Assembly (NCBI RefSeq): GCF_902833045.1
Contig: NZ_CADFDU010000020.1
Span: forward strand, 1 to 64,000
Length of the DNA stretch: 64,000 nt
From: Burkholderia sp. BCC0322
GTDB taxonomy: Bacteria; Pseudomonadota; Gammaproteobacteria; Burkholderiales; Burkholderiaceae
Direction of reading: 5' to 3'
In this document: positions 44,477 to 54,239 of the stretch, one piece after another
Layout of the letters: the number at the start of each line of letters is the position of its first letter
Numbering within the stretch: the first letter of the stretch is position 1
The notes under the pieces: generated by a model
Database searches by the model: none
The model's input: the letters and a program-made list of their open reading frames with translations, nothing else
Told to the model about the DNA's origin: nothing
Program-made: the position numbers and the translations under genes

Positions 44477-46051
44477 TTATTGCGGCGAAGGCGGGGCGCC
44501 CGCGGTGGCGGCGCGCGCTTGCTGACCGGTTGCGGCGTCGCCGGCTGCCGGGTCGGTCTTGCCGGACCGGCCGGACCGGCCGGCCTGGTCGACCGGCGGC
44601 GTGCCCATCGCCTGGTAAAGCCGCGCAGTATCCGCGAACCGCGCGCCGGTCGCGCGGATCTCGTCGAGCCGCGCGTTGCGGTACTGCAGCTCGCTGGCGC
44701 GCGCGGCCGACGGTGGCAGCGCGCCGAGCCGCACGCGGGCCGCCGCGTCGTCGTACGCGCCGCGCGCGGACAGTGCGGCACGCGACGACGCGTCGAGCGC
44801 CTCCGCGTCATGCTCGAGCGCCGCGAGCGAATCGGCGACGTTCTGAAACGCGCCGAGCACGGCCTGCTTGTACTGGTCGACGGCGGCCTCGTAGGTCGCC
44901 TTCGCCGCGCGGCGCTGCGCGAGCAGTGCGCCGCCATGGAAGATCGGCTGGCTCAGCGACGCGCCGACGTTCCAGATCGCGCCGGCGCCCGACAGCATCG
45001 CCGGCCAGCTGAAGCCGCCTTTGCCCATCGCGGCCGACAGCGACAGCTGCGGGAACATCTGCGCGGTCGCGAGCCCCACTTCGGCCGCGGCGGCCTTCAG
45101 CCCCGCGTCGGCTGCCTGGATGTCCGGGCGGCTTTGCAGCAGGTCGGACGGCACGACGACGGGCACTTGCTCGGGCAGGTGCAGGTCGGCGAGCGTGAGA
45201 TCGGCCGGCGGTTGGTCGGGCGTGCGGCCGATCAGCACCGCGAGCGCATGGCGCGCCGAGTCGCGCTGCTGGCGCAGCGCGGGCAGGCTCGCCGCGAACG
45301 TGTCGGCGCTTTGCCGTGCGTTCAGCGCGTCGCTGCGCGAGGCCGAACCGAGCGCGTAGCGGCGTTCGGCATCGTGCGCCTGGTCGTTCGCGAGCGCGAC
45401 GAGCCGCTCGGTCGTGCTGATCTGCGCGTTGAGCACCGATACCGTGATCGACGCGGTGACGATGTTCGCGGCCAGCGCGCGCCGCGCGGATTCGAGCTGG
45501 AACGCGCTGACGTCGACGCGCCGCGCCAGCGCACGGTTCGCGAAACGCGACGCGCCGAACAGGTCGATCGTGTAGCTCGCCTGCAGTTGGCCGACGAACG
45601 TGTCGTACAACAGCGTCGGCGCGCCGAGCGCGGGAATCGGCACGCCGAGCGCACGCTGGCGCGTGGCCTGGCCGCCCGCGTCGATCGACGGCAGCATCGA
45701 GCTGCCGATCTGCCCGCGCAACTGTTCGCGCGCGGCATCGAGCGAGTGCGATGCCGCGCTCAACGTCGGGCTGTTGCGCAGCCCTTCGTCGACGAGCGCG
45801 TTCAGCGCGTCGGAGCGGTACTGCTTCCACCAGTCGGGCACCGGTTGCGCGCCGACCTCGAACTGCTGTGCGACGCCTTGCGCGGACACGGTCTGCTGGG
45901 CTTGCGGCGTGGTGCCGTAATGCGCGGGCGACGGCATCGCGGGCGGCTCGCCGCTCGGCGCGAACCAGGCGCAGCCCGCGAGCGGGCCGGCGAGGCTCGC
46001 CACGGCGAGTGCCCGCACGGCTTGGGTTTTCAGGTTCATCGATCGATCCAT
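44477..46051 (-). CDS. RND efflux outer membrane lipoprotein (NodT/OprM family)
   Basis: 524 residues from ATG 46051, preceded by GGGAG. The signal peptide ends in a lipobox LAGC, so it is lipidated. The paired outer-membrane efflux protein domains follow (DWWKQYRSDALNALVDEGLRNSPTL, then DVLQSRPDIQAADAGLKAAAAEVGLATAQMFPQLSL). It is the TolC-like channel for the preceding RND pump gene, which ends 2 bp before it. A Pro/Ala-rich tail of about 45 residues closes the protein. Confidence 0.9.
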   Translation of the reverse strand: MDRSMNLKTQAVRALAVASLAGPLAGCAWFAPSGEPPAMPSPAHYGTTPQAQQTVSAQGVAQQFEVGAQPVPDWWKQYRSDALNALVDEGLRNSPTLSAASHSLDAAREQLRGQIGSSMLPSIDAGGQATRQRALGVPIPALGAPTLLYDTFVGQLQASYTIDLFGASRFANRALARRVDVSAFQLESARRALAANIVTASITVSVLNAQISTTERLVALANDQAHDAERRYALGSASRSDALNARQSADTFAASLPALRQQRDSARHALAVLIGRTPDQPPADLTLADLHLPEQVPVVVPSDLLQSRPDIQAADAGLKAAAAEVGLATAQMFPQLSLSAAMGKGGFSWPAMLSGAGAIWNVGASLSQPIFHGGALLAQRRAAKATYEAAVDQYKQAVLGAFQNVADSLAALEHDAEALDASSRAALSARGAYDDAAARVRLGALPPSAARASELQYRNARLDEIRATGARFADTARLYQAMGTPPVDQAGRSGRSGKTDPAAGDAATGQQARAATAGAPPSPQ

Positions 46052-46053
46052 GG

Positions 46054-49000
46054 TCAGGCTCCCGACGGCGCCGCCGGCGTGCCGCCGCGAGGCGGCGGGC
46101 CGTCCTGCGGGTCGCGTTCGTCGCGCTTCACGCGGAACCACGTCGCATACAGCGCGGGCAGGTAGAACAGCGTCAGCACGGTCGCACTCGTGATGCCGCC
46201 CATCAGCGCGGTCGCCATCGGCCCGAAGAAGTTCGAGCGCAACAGCGGGATCAGCGCGAGCACGGCGGCCGCGGCCGTCAGCGTGATCGGGCGGAAGCGC
46301 CGCACGGTCGCGCCGATGATCGCGTCAATACGCCGGTGGCCGGCCGCGATGTCCTGTTCGATCTGGTCGACGAGGATCACCGAGTTGCGCATGATGATCC
46401 CGAACATCGCGATCACGCCGAGCATCGCGACGAAGCCGAACGGCTGGCCGAACAGCAGCAGCGTGGCAACCACACCGATCAACCCGAGCGGTGCGGTCAG
46501 CACGACCATCAGCACGCGCGAGAAGCTCTGCAGCTGGATCATCAGCAGCGTGAACACGGCGATCGCCATCAACGGCATTTGCGCATTGATCGATTTCTGC
46601 GCCTTCGCGCTTTCCTCGACCGAGCCGCCGATGTTGATCTGATAGCCGACCGGCAGTTGCGCGCGCAACGTGTTCAGCTTGGCGTCGACCGCATGCGTGA
46701 CGTCGATGCCCTGCGCGCCGGCGCGCACGTCCGACTGCACGGTGATGGTCGGCTGGCGGTCGCGTTCCCACACGACGCCGTATTCGAGCGTCGGCTTGAA
46801 GCGGCCGAGCGAGCCGAGCGGCACCGGGCCGTTCGGGGTCGGCAGCGCGAGGCCGGCGAGCTTCGCGGGATCGACTCGGTCGGCCTTTGGCGCGCGCAGG
46901 TCGACCGCGATCAGCTTGTCGCGCTCGCGGTATTGCGTGACGGTCGTGCCGGACAGCGTCATCGCGAGGAAGCTCGAGACGTCCTGCGACGTGACGTTCA
47001 GCTCGCGCGCCTTCTTCTGGTCGATCTCGAAGCGTACCGAACGCTCGGCCGGCTCGTCCCAGTCGAACTGCACGTTGACCGTGCGTGCGTCGCCGCGCAT
47101 CGTCGCCGCGACCTTCTCGGCGATCGAGCGGACCGTCGCGATGCTGTCGCCGCTCACGCGGAACTGCACCGGATAGCCGACCGGCGGGCCGTTCTCGAGC
47201 CGCGACAGCCGCCAGCGCACGGCCGGGAACTGCTCGCGCAACGTGGTTTCGAGCCAGGTCGCGAGCTTCTCGCGGTCCTTCACCGAGTGCGCGGTGATCA
47301 CGAACTGCGCGAAGTTCGGCAACTGAAGCTGCTGGTCGAGCGGCAGGTAGAAGCGCGGCGCGCCGCTGCCGACGAAGTTCACCGAATGATCGATCTCGGG
47401 GCGTTTGTCGATCACTTTCTCGAGGCGTTCGGTCTCGCGCAGCGTCGCCGCGAACGATGCGCCTTCGGGCAGCCGCAGGTCGACCAGCAGTTCGGGGCGA
47501 TCGGAACTCGGGAAGAACTGCTGCGGCACGAGCGAGAAACCCATCATCGCCACGACGAAGAGCGCGCCCGTGATCAGCAGCACGACGAAGCGCCGCTCGA
47601 TGCACCAGTCGATCCAGCCGCGCAGCCGCCGGTAGAAACGCGTGTCGTAGATGTCGTGCTCGTGGTCGTCGGGCAGGTGCGCCTCGTGCGCCTGCCGCTT
47701 GCGCTCGGGCAGCAGGTGGAAGCCGAGCAGCGGGATCAGCACGACCGCCGCGAACCACGACGCGATCAGCGCGATCGCCGACACCTCGAAGATCGAGCGC
47801 GTGTATTCGCCGGTGCTCGATTTCGCGAGCGCGATCGGCAGAAAGCCCGACACGGTAACGAGCGTGCCGGTCAGCATCGGGAACGCGGTGCTCGTATAGG
47901 CGAACGCGGCGGCGCGTGCGCGGGTGTAGCCCTGCTCGAGCTTCACGGCCATCATCTCGACCGCGATGATCGCATCGTCGACGAGCAGCCCGAGCGCGAG
48001 CACGAGCGTGCCGAGCGACACCTTGTGCAGCCCGATGTCGAACAGGTACATGAAGAGGGCGGTGACCGCGAGCACGACGGGAATCGAGATCACGACCACC
48101 ATCCCGGTGCGCAGGCCGAGCGACACGAGGCTCACGACCAGCACGATCGCGACCGCTTCCGCGACGGCCTCGAGGAAGTCGTCGACCGAATGCGCGACCG
48201 CGTGCGGCATGCTTGATACCAGCGTCAGCTTGAGGCCGGCCGGCAGTTGCGCCTGCAGGTCCTTCGATTCCTCGTCGAGCGCCTTGCCGAGCCGGATCAC
48301 GTCGCCGCCCGGCTGCATCGTGACGCCGATGCCGAGCACTGCCTTGCCGTTCGCGCGCATCTGCGTGACGGCCGGATCGTCGTAGCCGCGCGTCACCGTC
48401 GCGAGATCGCCGAGCCGGAACGTGCGACCGTTGATGCGGATCAGCGTGTCGGCGATCGCGCCGACGTTGTCGAACTGGCCGCTCGGCCGCACGAACACGC
48501 GGTCGTCGGCGGTCGTCAGCGTGCCTGCCGACGAGATGTCGTTCTGCGCGTTGATCGCCTGCCCGAGCTGCTGCGGCGAGATGCCGAGGCGCGTGAGCTG
48601 CGCGTTGTTGACCTCGATGAAGATCCGCTGGTCGGGGTCGCCGAAATAGTTGACCTTGCCGACGCCCGGCACGCGCAGCAGCACGGTGCGGAGCTGGTCG
48701 GCGTAGTCGTGCAGCTGCGCGGGCGTGAAGCCGTCGCCCTCGAGGGTCCAGATGTTGGTGTAGACGTCGCCGAATTCATCGTTGAAGAACGGGCCCTGCA
48801 CGCCGGGCGGCAGCGTATAGCCGATGTCGCCGACCTTCTTGCGGATCTGGTACCAGGTCTCGGGCACGTCCTTCACGAGCGCCGAATCCTTCATCGTGAA
48901 GAAGATCAGCGATTCGCCGGGGCGCGAATAGCTGCGCAGGAAGTCGATGGCCGGCGTTTCCTGCAGCTTGCGGCCGATCCGGTCGGTCACCTGTTCCTGC

Positions 49001-49203
49001 ACCTGCCGCGCGCTCGCGCCGGGCCAGAACGTGCGGATCACCATCACGCGGAACGTGAACGGCGGGTCTTCGGACTGCGCGAGGCGCGTGTAAGCGAGGA
49101 TGCCCGCGAGCGTCGCGAGCGCGATCAGGTAGACGACCAGCGCCTGGTGGCGCAGCGCCCACGCCGACAGGTTGAAGCGGCCTTCTTCGTAGGAAACGCT
49201 CAC
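46054..49203 (-). CDS. RND multidrug efflux permease
   Basis: 1049 residues from GTG 49203, which overlaps the periplasmic adaptor stop (GTGA). It has 12 membrane segments in the RND arrangement, two large periplasmic loops (about 40-330 and 560-860) and the DD motif GLLVDDAIIAVE in TM4. It is an inner-membrane proton antiporter for drugs or similar compounds. The GTG is preferred over upstream frame-open codons, which look non-coding. The substrate cannot be told from sequence. Confidence 0.92.
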   Translation of the reverse strand: MSVSYEEGRFNLSAWALRHQALVVYLIALATLAGILAYTRLAQSEDPPFTFRVMVIRTFWPGASARQVQEQVTDRIGRKLQETPAIDFLRSYSRPGESLIFFTMKDSALVKDVPETWYQIRKKVGDIGYTLPPGVQGPFFNDEFGDVYTNIWTLEGDGFTPAQLHDYADQLRTVLLRVPGVGKVNYFGDPDQRIFIEVNNAQLTRLGISPQQLGQAINAQNDISSAGTLTTADDRVFVRPSGQFDNVGAIADTLIRINGRTFRLGDLATVTRGYDDPAVTQMRANGKAVLGIGVTMQPGGDVIRLGKALDEESKDLQAQLPAGLKLTLVSSMPHAVAHSVDDFLEAVAEAVAIVLVVSLVSLGLRTGMVVVISIPVVLAVTALFMYLFDIGLHKVSLGTLVLALGLLVDDAIIAVEMMAVKLEQGYTRARAAAFAYTSTAFPMLTGTLVTVSGFLPIALAKSSTGEYTRSIFEVSAIALIASWFAAVVLIPLLGFHLLPERKRQAHEAHLPDDHEHDIYDTRFYRRLRGWIDWCIERRFVVLLITGALFVVAMMGFSLVPQQFFPSSDRPELLVDLRLPEGASFAATLRETERLEKVIDKRPEIDHSVNFVGSGAPRFYLPLDQQLQLPNFAQFVITAHSVKDREKLATWLETTLREQFPAVRWRLSRLENGPPVGYPVQFRVSGDSIATVRSIAEKVAATMRGDARTVNVQFDWDEPAERSVRFEIDQKKARELNVTSQDVSSFLAMTLSGTTVTQYRERDKLIAVDLRAPKADRVDPAKLAGLALPTPNGPVPLGSLGRFKPTLEYGVVWERDRQPTITVQSDVRAGAQGIDVTHAVDAKLNTLRAQLPVGYQINIGGSVEESAKAQKSINAQMPLMAIAVFTLLMIQLQSFSRVLMVVLTAPLGLIGVVATLLLFGQPFGFVAMLGVIAMFGIIMRNSVILVDQIEQDIAAGHRRIDAIIGATVRRFRPITLTAAAAVLALIPLLRSNFFGPMATALMGGITSATVLTLFYLPALYATWFRVKRDERDPQDGPPPRGGTPAAPSGA

Positions 49204-50309
49204 GATGCGAAGTCCTCCGGATGCAGCGGCGCGATCGCGCGTACCTTCTCGCCCGCGCTGACCGTGTGCACACCCTGCAGCACCACGCGTTCGCCGGGCT
49301 GCAGCCCGTGCGACACCGTCACCGTGCGCTCGTTGAAGCGCGCGACGTCGACGCGGCGCAGCTCGAGCGTGTCGTCCTTCGTGCGTACGACCCATACGGC
49401 CGGTTGCTGGCCATCGTGGAACAGCGCGGTCGCGGGCAGCGTGATCGACGGCGCGGCGCCGGCGGCCGGCGCGCCGTCGAACGCGACGCTGGCCGTCATG
49501 CCGAGCTTGATTGCCGGATCGGGCGCGGCGAGCGTGAGCTTCACGCGATAGGTGCGGCTTTGCGGATCGGCGGCCGGCGCGATTTCGCGCACCTTCGCGG
49601 CGAACGAGCGGCCCGGCAGCGACGGCAGTGTGACGCTAGCCGCGTGGCCGGGCGTGAGCGACGCAAGCGCGGCCTCGGGCACGTCGCTGATCACGTCGAC
49701 GTCGCCGGACCACGCGAGCTGGTAGACGGCCTGGCCGGCCGACACGTTCTGGCCGGTATCGGCCTGTTCGGCGGTGATGGTGCCCGCGTGATCGGCGACG
49801 AGCGTGGCGTAGCGGAGCTGGTTCTTCGCGAGCGCGAGCTGCTGCTGCGCCTGGTCGTGCTGCGCGAGCGCCGACGTGTAGCTGTTCTCGGTCTGCTCGA
49901 GCTGCGCGGTGGCGATCAGGTTTTCGCGCGCCTGCGCGCGATCGCGGTCGAGCTGCTGCTTCGCGAACGCGAGGCTGTGCGTCGCGGCATCGAGTTGCGC
50001 CTGCGCGCTCGCGGCGTTCTTCTCGACGTCGGACGGATCGAGCAGCGCGACGACCTGGCCGACCTTGACCGTATCGCCGAGGCGTACCTTGCGCTCGATG
50101 ATCTTGCCGGCGATGCGGAACGACAGCGGGGTGGCATAGCGAGGCTGGATCTCGCCGGGGAGCGTGCTGGCGACGGCGGCGCCGTCGGCATGGGCGGGCA
50201 GTGCGACGACGGGGCGCGGCGCGGGCGGCGCGGATTCTTTCGGATGACAGGCGGCGAGGACGAGCGCGGCGCCGACCAACAGCGCGGCGCGGGAACCGGA
50301 GCGATTCAC
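49200..50309 (-). CDS. RND efflux periplasmic adaptor (HlyD/AcrA family)
   Basis: 369 residues from GTG 50309, with GGGGG about five bases upstream. The lipobox is in LVLAACHP, so it is a lipoprotein adaptor. A barrel-sandwich, hairpin and beta-barrel pattern follows (IIERKVRLGDTVKVGQVVALLDPSDVEKN, the coiled coil to about 190, then ATLVADHAGTITAEQADTGQNVSAGQAVYQLA). It is the first gene of the operon and links the RND pump to the outer-membrane channel. Confidence 0.9.
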   Translation of the reverse strand: MNRSGSRAALLVGAALVLAACHPKESAPPAPRPVVALPAHADGAAVASTLPGEIQPRYATPLSFRIAGKIIERKVRLGDTVKVGQVVALLDPSDVEKNAASAQAQLDAATHSLAFAKQQLDRDRAQARENLIATAQLEQTENSYTSALAQHDQAQQQLALAKNQLRYATLVADHAGTITAEQADTGQNVSAGQAVYQLAWSGDVDVISDVPEAALASLTPGHAASVTLPSLPGRSFAAKVREIAPAADPQSRTYRVKLTLAAPDPAIKLGMTASVAFDGAPAAGAAPSITLPATALFHDGQQPAVWVVRTKDDTLELRRVDVARFNERTVTVSHGLQPGERVVLQGVHTVSAGEKVRAIAPLHPEDFAS

Positions 50310-50427
50310 GAAACCCCCAGATGAGGTGAGAGCGAGAGCGGAACGAAGCCGGCAAGCGCGGCGGGCGCTTGCCCCGAGCGGCGCCGGGCACGGGCGCGCG
50401 GACACCATCTTTCAGAAACTGTGGCGA

Positions 50428-50457
50428 ATTCTAATACACACCTGTATCTGAATGCAA
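50428..50457 (-). promoter_or_regulatory. Efflux operon promoter overlapped by TetR operator
   Basis: On the minus strand TAGAAT (-10, 50428-50433) and TTGCAT (-35, 50452-50457) are 18 bp apart. The same DNA contains an extended palindrome: ATTC (50428), ATACA (50434), CACC, TGTAT (50443), GAAT (50450), centred at 50440.5. A repressor bound there would block the promoter; the divergent gene encodes a TetR regulator. Confidence 0.75.
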
Positions 50458-50496
50458 AGATGAATCCGAAAGGGGATTGGTGCTAGACTGCGCGCC

Positions 50497-51117
50497 ATGA
50501 AACCTCAGCGCTTAACCCGCGAGCAGAGCAGGGACCAGACGCGCGAACGTCTGCTGAATGCCGCGCATCGTATTTTTCTGAAGAAAGGCTTTGTGGCCGC
50601 GAGCGTCGAGGACATTGCGGCCGCGGCGGGCTTTACGCGCGGTGCGTTCTACTCGAATTTCCGCAGCAAGTCGGAACTGCTGCTCGAACTGCTCGCGCGC
50701 GACCATGATTCGGTGCGGGCCGATTTCGAAGCGATCTTCGAGGAAGGCGGCCCGCGCGAGCAGATGGAGTCGATGGCGCTCGCGTACTACCGGACGCTGT
50801 TTCGCGACGACGAATATTCGCTGCTATGGGGCGAGGCGAAGCTGCAAGCGGCGCGCGACGCGAAGTTTCGCGTGCGCTTCAACCAGTTCCTGCACGCCAA
50901 GCGGCTGCAGATGGCCGAGTTCATCCAGCGCTTCGCCGAGCGCGCGGGCACGCCGCTGCTCTTGCCGGCCGAGACGCTCGCGTTCGGCCTGATGTGCCTG
51001 TGCGACGGTGTGCAGTCGTTTTACACGGCCGATCCGCAGCATGTGTCGGCCGACTCGGCCGAAGCGGTGCTCGCCGGGTTCTTCGCGCGGGTCGTGCTGG
51101 GCCGCGCGCCGGACTGA
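50497..51117 (+). CDS. TetR-family transcriptional regulator
   Basis: 206 residues. The N-terminal TetR helix-turn-helix is at about 13-60 (RERLLNAAHRIFLKKGFVAASVEDIAAAAGFTRGAFYSNFRSKSELLLEL). The ligand-binding helical domain follows. It is divergent from the HlyD-RND-NodT operon with a palindromic site between, so it most likely represses efflux. The effector is unknown. Confidence 0.9.
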   Translation: MKPQRLTREQSRDQTRERLLNAAHRIFLKKGFVAASVEDIAAAAGFTRGAFYSNFRSKSELLLELLARDHDSVRADFEAIFEEGGPREQMESMALAYYRTLFRDDEYSLLWGEAKLQAARDAKFRVRFNQFLHAKRLQMAEFIQRFAERAGTPLLLPAETLAFGLMCLCDGVQSFYTADPQHVSADSAEAVLAGFFARVVLGRAPD

Positions 51118-51217
51118 GCGGGGCGGCGGGTGCACGGGCGTCGTGCTCGCCCGCGGCAGACGGCAGACGGCAGGCGGCATGCGATGAAGCGGTGCGGCGC
51201 GCGCCGCGCCACGCGCG

Positions 51218-52951
51218 TCAGCGCTCGCCCGTCATCCGCCGATACGCGTCGAGCAGCGACGTCTTGTAGACCACCCCCGCGAGCGTCGGCTCGGCCTCGC
51301 TCTCGATCACCGGCAGCCGTTCGCCCTGGAACGCCATGAAGCGTTCGAGCGCGGTGGCCAGCGGCATGTCGGGCGTGAGGAGCGGAAACGGCGTGTGCGC
51401 GTAGTGTGCGGCCGTCTTGTCGGTCGTGTCGCGCTTGTCGAGCAGGTCCGACGTGATGTCCTTCAGCGCGACCGCGCCGCGAAAGCGCCCGGCGTCGTCG
51501 GTCACGTACAGGTACTTCACCGGATATTCGAGGAACACGCGCGTCATGTCCGCGACGCTCGCCGAGAGCGGCACGACCGTCTGCGCGGGCTGGATCAGCT
51601 CGCGCATCTGCGTGGTGCGCAGCCGCATCCGCTCCTGCGCGTCCTGGTAGTGGTGCAGCGTGATCTCGTACATCGACGTCGTGCCCGTCGCACGGGCGAC
51701 GAAATACGCGAACACGCACGACACCAGCAGCGGCAGCACGACCTGGTAGCTCAGCGTCATCTCGAAGATCATCAGGATCGCCATCAGCGGCGCCTGCGTG
51801 GCGCCCGCCATGAACGCGCCCATCCCGACGATCGCATACGCGAAGTACGCCGACGTATGGCCGGGCCACAGCGCTTCCATCACGAGCCCGAACAACGAAC
51901 CGAACACCGCGCCGACGAACAGCGTCGGCGTGAAGACGCCGCCGATCGCGCCCGAGCCGGCGGTCGCGGCGGTGGCGATCACCTTGAACACGAGCACCGC
52001 GACGAGCGCCTGCCAGGTCCATGGCGAATGGAGGATATGGTTCACGACGCTGTAGCCGTTGCCCCACACGTCCGGAGTCCACACCGAGATCACGCCGACG
52101 ACGAGGCCGCCGAGCGCGAGCCGCGCGGGCAACGGCACCGGCAGCCGCTTGAACTGGTTCTTCGACGCGTCGAGCAGGTGCAGGAACTGCGGCGCGAGCA
52201 CGCCGCACAGCGCGCCGAGCACGACGAACAGCAGCACCTCGGGGCCGGTGACGGCCGGAAACACCGGCATCTCGTACGGCGGACGGTAGCCGACGAATTC
52301 GCGCATCACGATGTTCGCGACGACCGACGCGACGACCATCGGCCCGAAACTCTCCATCGCGATCGTGCCGAGCACGATCTCAGATACGAAGAAGGCGCCG
52401 GCGATCGGCGCGTTGTAGGCGGACGTGATGCCGGCCGCCGCCCCGCAGGCGACCAGCAGGCGCAGGCGCGGCGGGTCGAAGTGCGCGAAGCGGCCGACGA
52501 GCGACGCGGCGAGCGCCGCGAGCTGCACCATCGGGCCTTCGCGGCCGATCGAGCCGCCGCTGCCGATCGTCAGCAGCGACGACACGCTGCGCCACAGGCT
52601 CTGGCGGACCGGCACGATGCCGTTGCCGAGCGCGACCGATTCCATGTAGTCGGTCTTGCCGGCCTTCTTGTCGTCGCGCGTCGCGAGCAGCAGCACGCAG
52701 CCGGCGAGGAAGCCGCCCGCGGCCGGCATCCAGAACCGCACGTACCACGGCAGGCTCTTCGCCATCTGCACGAAGCTGCCGCTGTGCCCGGAGATCATGC
52801 GCTGCATCAGGTCGATGCCTTCGCGGAACGCCATCGTGGCAAAGGCGCCGCCGACGCCGACGATGGCCGACCAGATCAGCATCGTATGGGCGTCCGACAG
52901 GCGGAACAGCGTTTGGGCGCGAGTGCGCAGCTTCAGCAGGAACGAGAGCAC
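51218..52951 (-). CDS. ClC-type chloride channel/transporter with CBS domains
   Basis: 577 residues with about 10-12 membrane segments. The selectivity motifs GSGGSIGREGP (about 132-142) and GAIGGVFTP (about 335-345) are intact, with the gating glutamate in REGP. The C-terminal ~130 residues form a pair of CBS-type modules (MRELIQPAQTVVPLSASVADMTRVFLEYP, then FPLLTPDMPLATALERFMAFQGERLPVI). It moves chloride, possibly in exchange for protons, at the inner membrane. A stand-alone gene. Confidence 0.9.
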   Translation of the reverse strand: MLSFLLKLRTRAQTLFRLSDAHTMLIWSAIVGVGGAFATMAFREGIDLMQRMISGHSGSFVQMAKSLPWYVRFWMPAAGGFLAGCVLLLATRDDKKAGKTDYMESVALGNGIVPVRQSLWRSVSSLLTIGSGGSIGREGPMVQLAALAASLVGRFAHFDPPRLRLLVACGAAAGITSAYNAPIAGAFFVSEIVLGTIAMESFGPMVVASVVANIVMREFVGYRPPYEMPVFPAVTGPEVLLFVVLGALCGVLAPQFLHLLDASKNQFKRLPVPLPARLALGGLVVGVISVWTPDVWGNGYSVVNHILHSPWTWQALVAVLVFKVIATAATAGSGAIGGVFTPTLFVGAVFGSLFGLVMEALWPGHTSAYFAYAIVGMGAFMAGATQAPLMAILMIFEMTLSYQVVLPLLVSCVFAYFVARATGTTSMYEITLHHYQDAQERMRLRTTQMRELIQPAQTVVPLSASVADMTRVFLEYPVKYLYVTDDAGRFRGAVALKDITSDLLDKRDTTDKTAAHYAHTPFPLLTPDMPLATALERFMAFQGERLPVIESEAEPTLAGVVYKTSLLDAYRRMTGER

Positions 52952-53059
52952 GGCTGAACTGAAAGAAGGCGATGGAAAACGACGCGAAGCATAGCACTGC
53001 GCCGCGCCCGCGGAACCATCCCGTCGGGCGCGGCGCGCGAAGTGTCACGGGCGGGCAAC

Positions 53060-54127
53060 TCAGCCAAGCCAGTGCTGCACGGCCCAGGTGATCCCGTAGC
53101 CGCCGGCGATCAGCCAGACGTACAGGATCAGGCCGGTCATCAGCGCACGGGGGCCGGCTGCGCGGATCTGCGCGACGCGGGTTTCGATGCCGAGCGCGGT
53201 CATCGCCATCGTCAGCGCGAAGGTGTCGAGCACGTTCAGCGTGTGCGTGACGTCGGCGGGCAGCACGTTCAGCGAGTTGACGATCACGAAGCCGAGGAAA
53301 CCGAGCGCGAACCAGGGCACGGCCACCTTGCGCTTGCCTTGCGCGCCGCCGGCGGTGGCATGCGCCGAGCGGGCGAGCCACCAGCCGAGCACCAGCAGCA
53401 CCGGCACGAGCAGCATCACGCGGGTCATCTTGACGATCGTCGCGACGTGCGCGACCTGCGGGCTGATGTCGCTCGCCGCGCCGACCACCTGCGCGACCTC
53501 GTGGATCGTGCCGCCGAAGAACAGGCCGAGGCCGGCCGGATCGAGATTCAGCAGCCCGGCGTGATACGCGAGCGGGTACAGGAACATCGACAGCGTGCCG
53601 AACAGCACGACACTGCCCACGGCCATCGCGCTCTGGTGCGGCTTCGACTGCAGCGTCGACTCGAACGCGAGCACGGCGGCCGCGCCGCAGATCGCGCTGC
53701 CTGCGGCGGTCAGCAAGGCGGAGTCGCGGTCGAGCTTCATGATCTTCATGCCGGCCCAGGTGCCGATCACGAGCGTGCTGACGACGACCAGTACCGACAC
53801 CGTCAGGCCCGGCAGCCCGACCTGCGCGATTTCCTGCAGGCTCACGCGCAACCCGAAGAACGCGACCGCGATGCGCAGCAGCTTGCGCGCGGAGAAATTG
53901 ACGCCGGCCGCCCAGCTGGCCGGCATGCCGTCGCGCAGCGCGTTGCCGTACAGCGCACCGGCGACGATGCCGACGATCAGCGGCGACAGGCCGAGCCCCG
54001 CGATCGCGGGAAGCTGGGACAGGCTCGTGACGGCGGCGGCGAACAGCGCGACGAACAGCACGCCGTTCAATTGGCCGCGCATCGACGGCGCGGCGGGGCT
54101 GAGATGGGGAGTCGGGGCAGTGGACAT
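53060..54127 (-). CDS. YeiH-family membrane protein (putative sulfate exporter)
   Basis: 355 residues with about ten membrane segments. The conserved segment GGTIHEVAQVVGAASDISPQVAHVATIVKMTRVMLLVPVLL is the mark of the YeiH/UPF0324 family, annotated as a putative sulfate exporter in several databases but little studied. It is divergent from a LysR gene, the same arrangement as yeiH-yeiE of E. coli. Inner membrane. Confidence 0.88.
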   Translation of the reverse strand: MSTAPTPHLSPAAPSMRGQLNGVLFVALFAAAVTSLSQLPAIAGLGLSPLIVGIVAGALYGNALRDGMPASWAAGVNFSARKLLRIAVAFFGLRVSLQEIAQVGLPGLTVSVLVVVSTLVIGTWAGMKIMKLDRDSALLTAAGSAICGAAAVLAFESTLQSKPHQSAMAVGSVVLFGTLSMFLYPLAYHAGLLNLDPAGLGLFFGGTIHEVAQVVGAASDISPQVAHVATIVKMTRVMLLVPVLLVLGWWLARSAHATAGGAQGKRKVAVPWFALGFLGFVIVNSLNVLPADVTHTLNVLDTFALTMAMTALGIETRVAQIRAAGPRALMTGLILYVWLIAGGYGITWAVQHWLG

Positions 54128-54176
54128 GGGAGCACCGTGATGGAGCGTGTTGCGATGCTGTAATCCTAATTTCGTT

Positions 54177-54186
54177 ATATCGATAT
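54177..54186. promoter_or_regulatory. Palindrome between the yeiH-like gene and LysR gene
   Basis: ATATCGATAT (54177-54186) is an exact palindrome inside an AT-rich patch (TTCGTTATATCGATATGAAA) that stands out from the GC-rich surroundings. It lies midway between the divergent starts and fits a LysR binding site or an overlapping promoter. Confidence 0.5.
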
Positions 54187-54239
54187 GAAAAATTGTGATT
54201 TGTGACGTAAACTATCCGGAAAGCCGATAATTCTTCCTC

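Noticed and set aside
45751-48216. Long plus-strand frame opposite the RND operon
   Set aside because: Antisense of the NodT and RND genes, whose motifs, lipobox and overlaps are clear. The composition is again His/Arg/Asp-rich.
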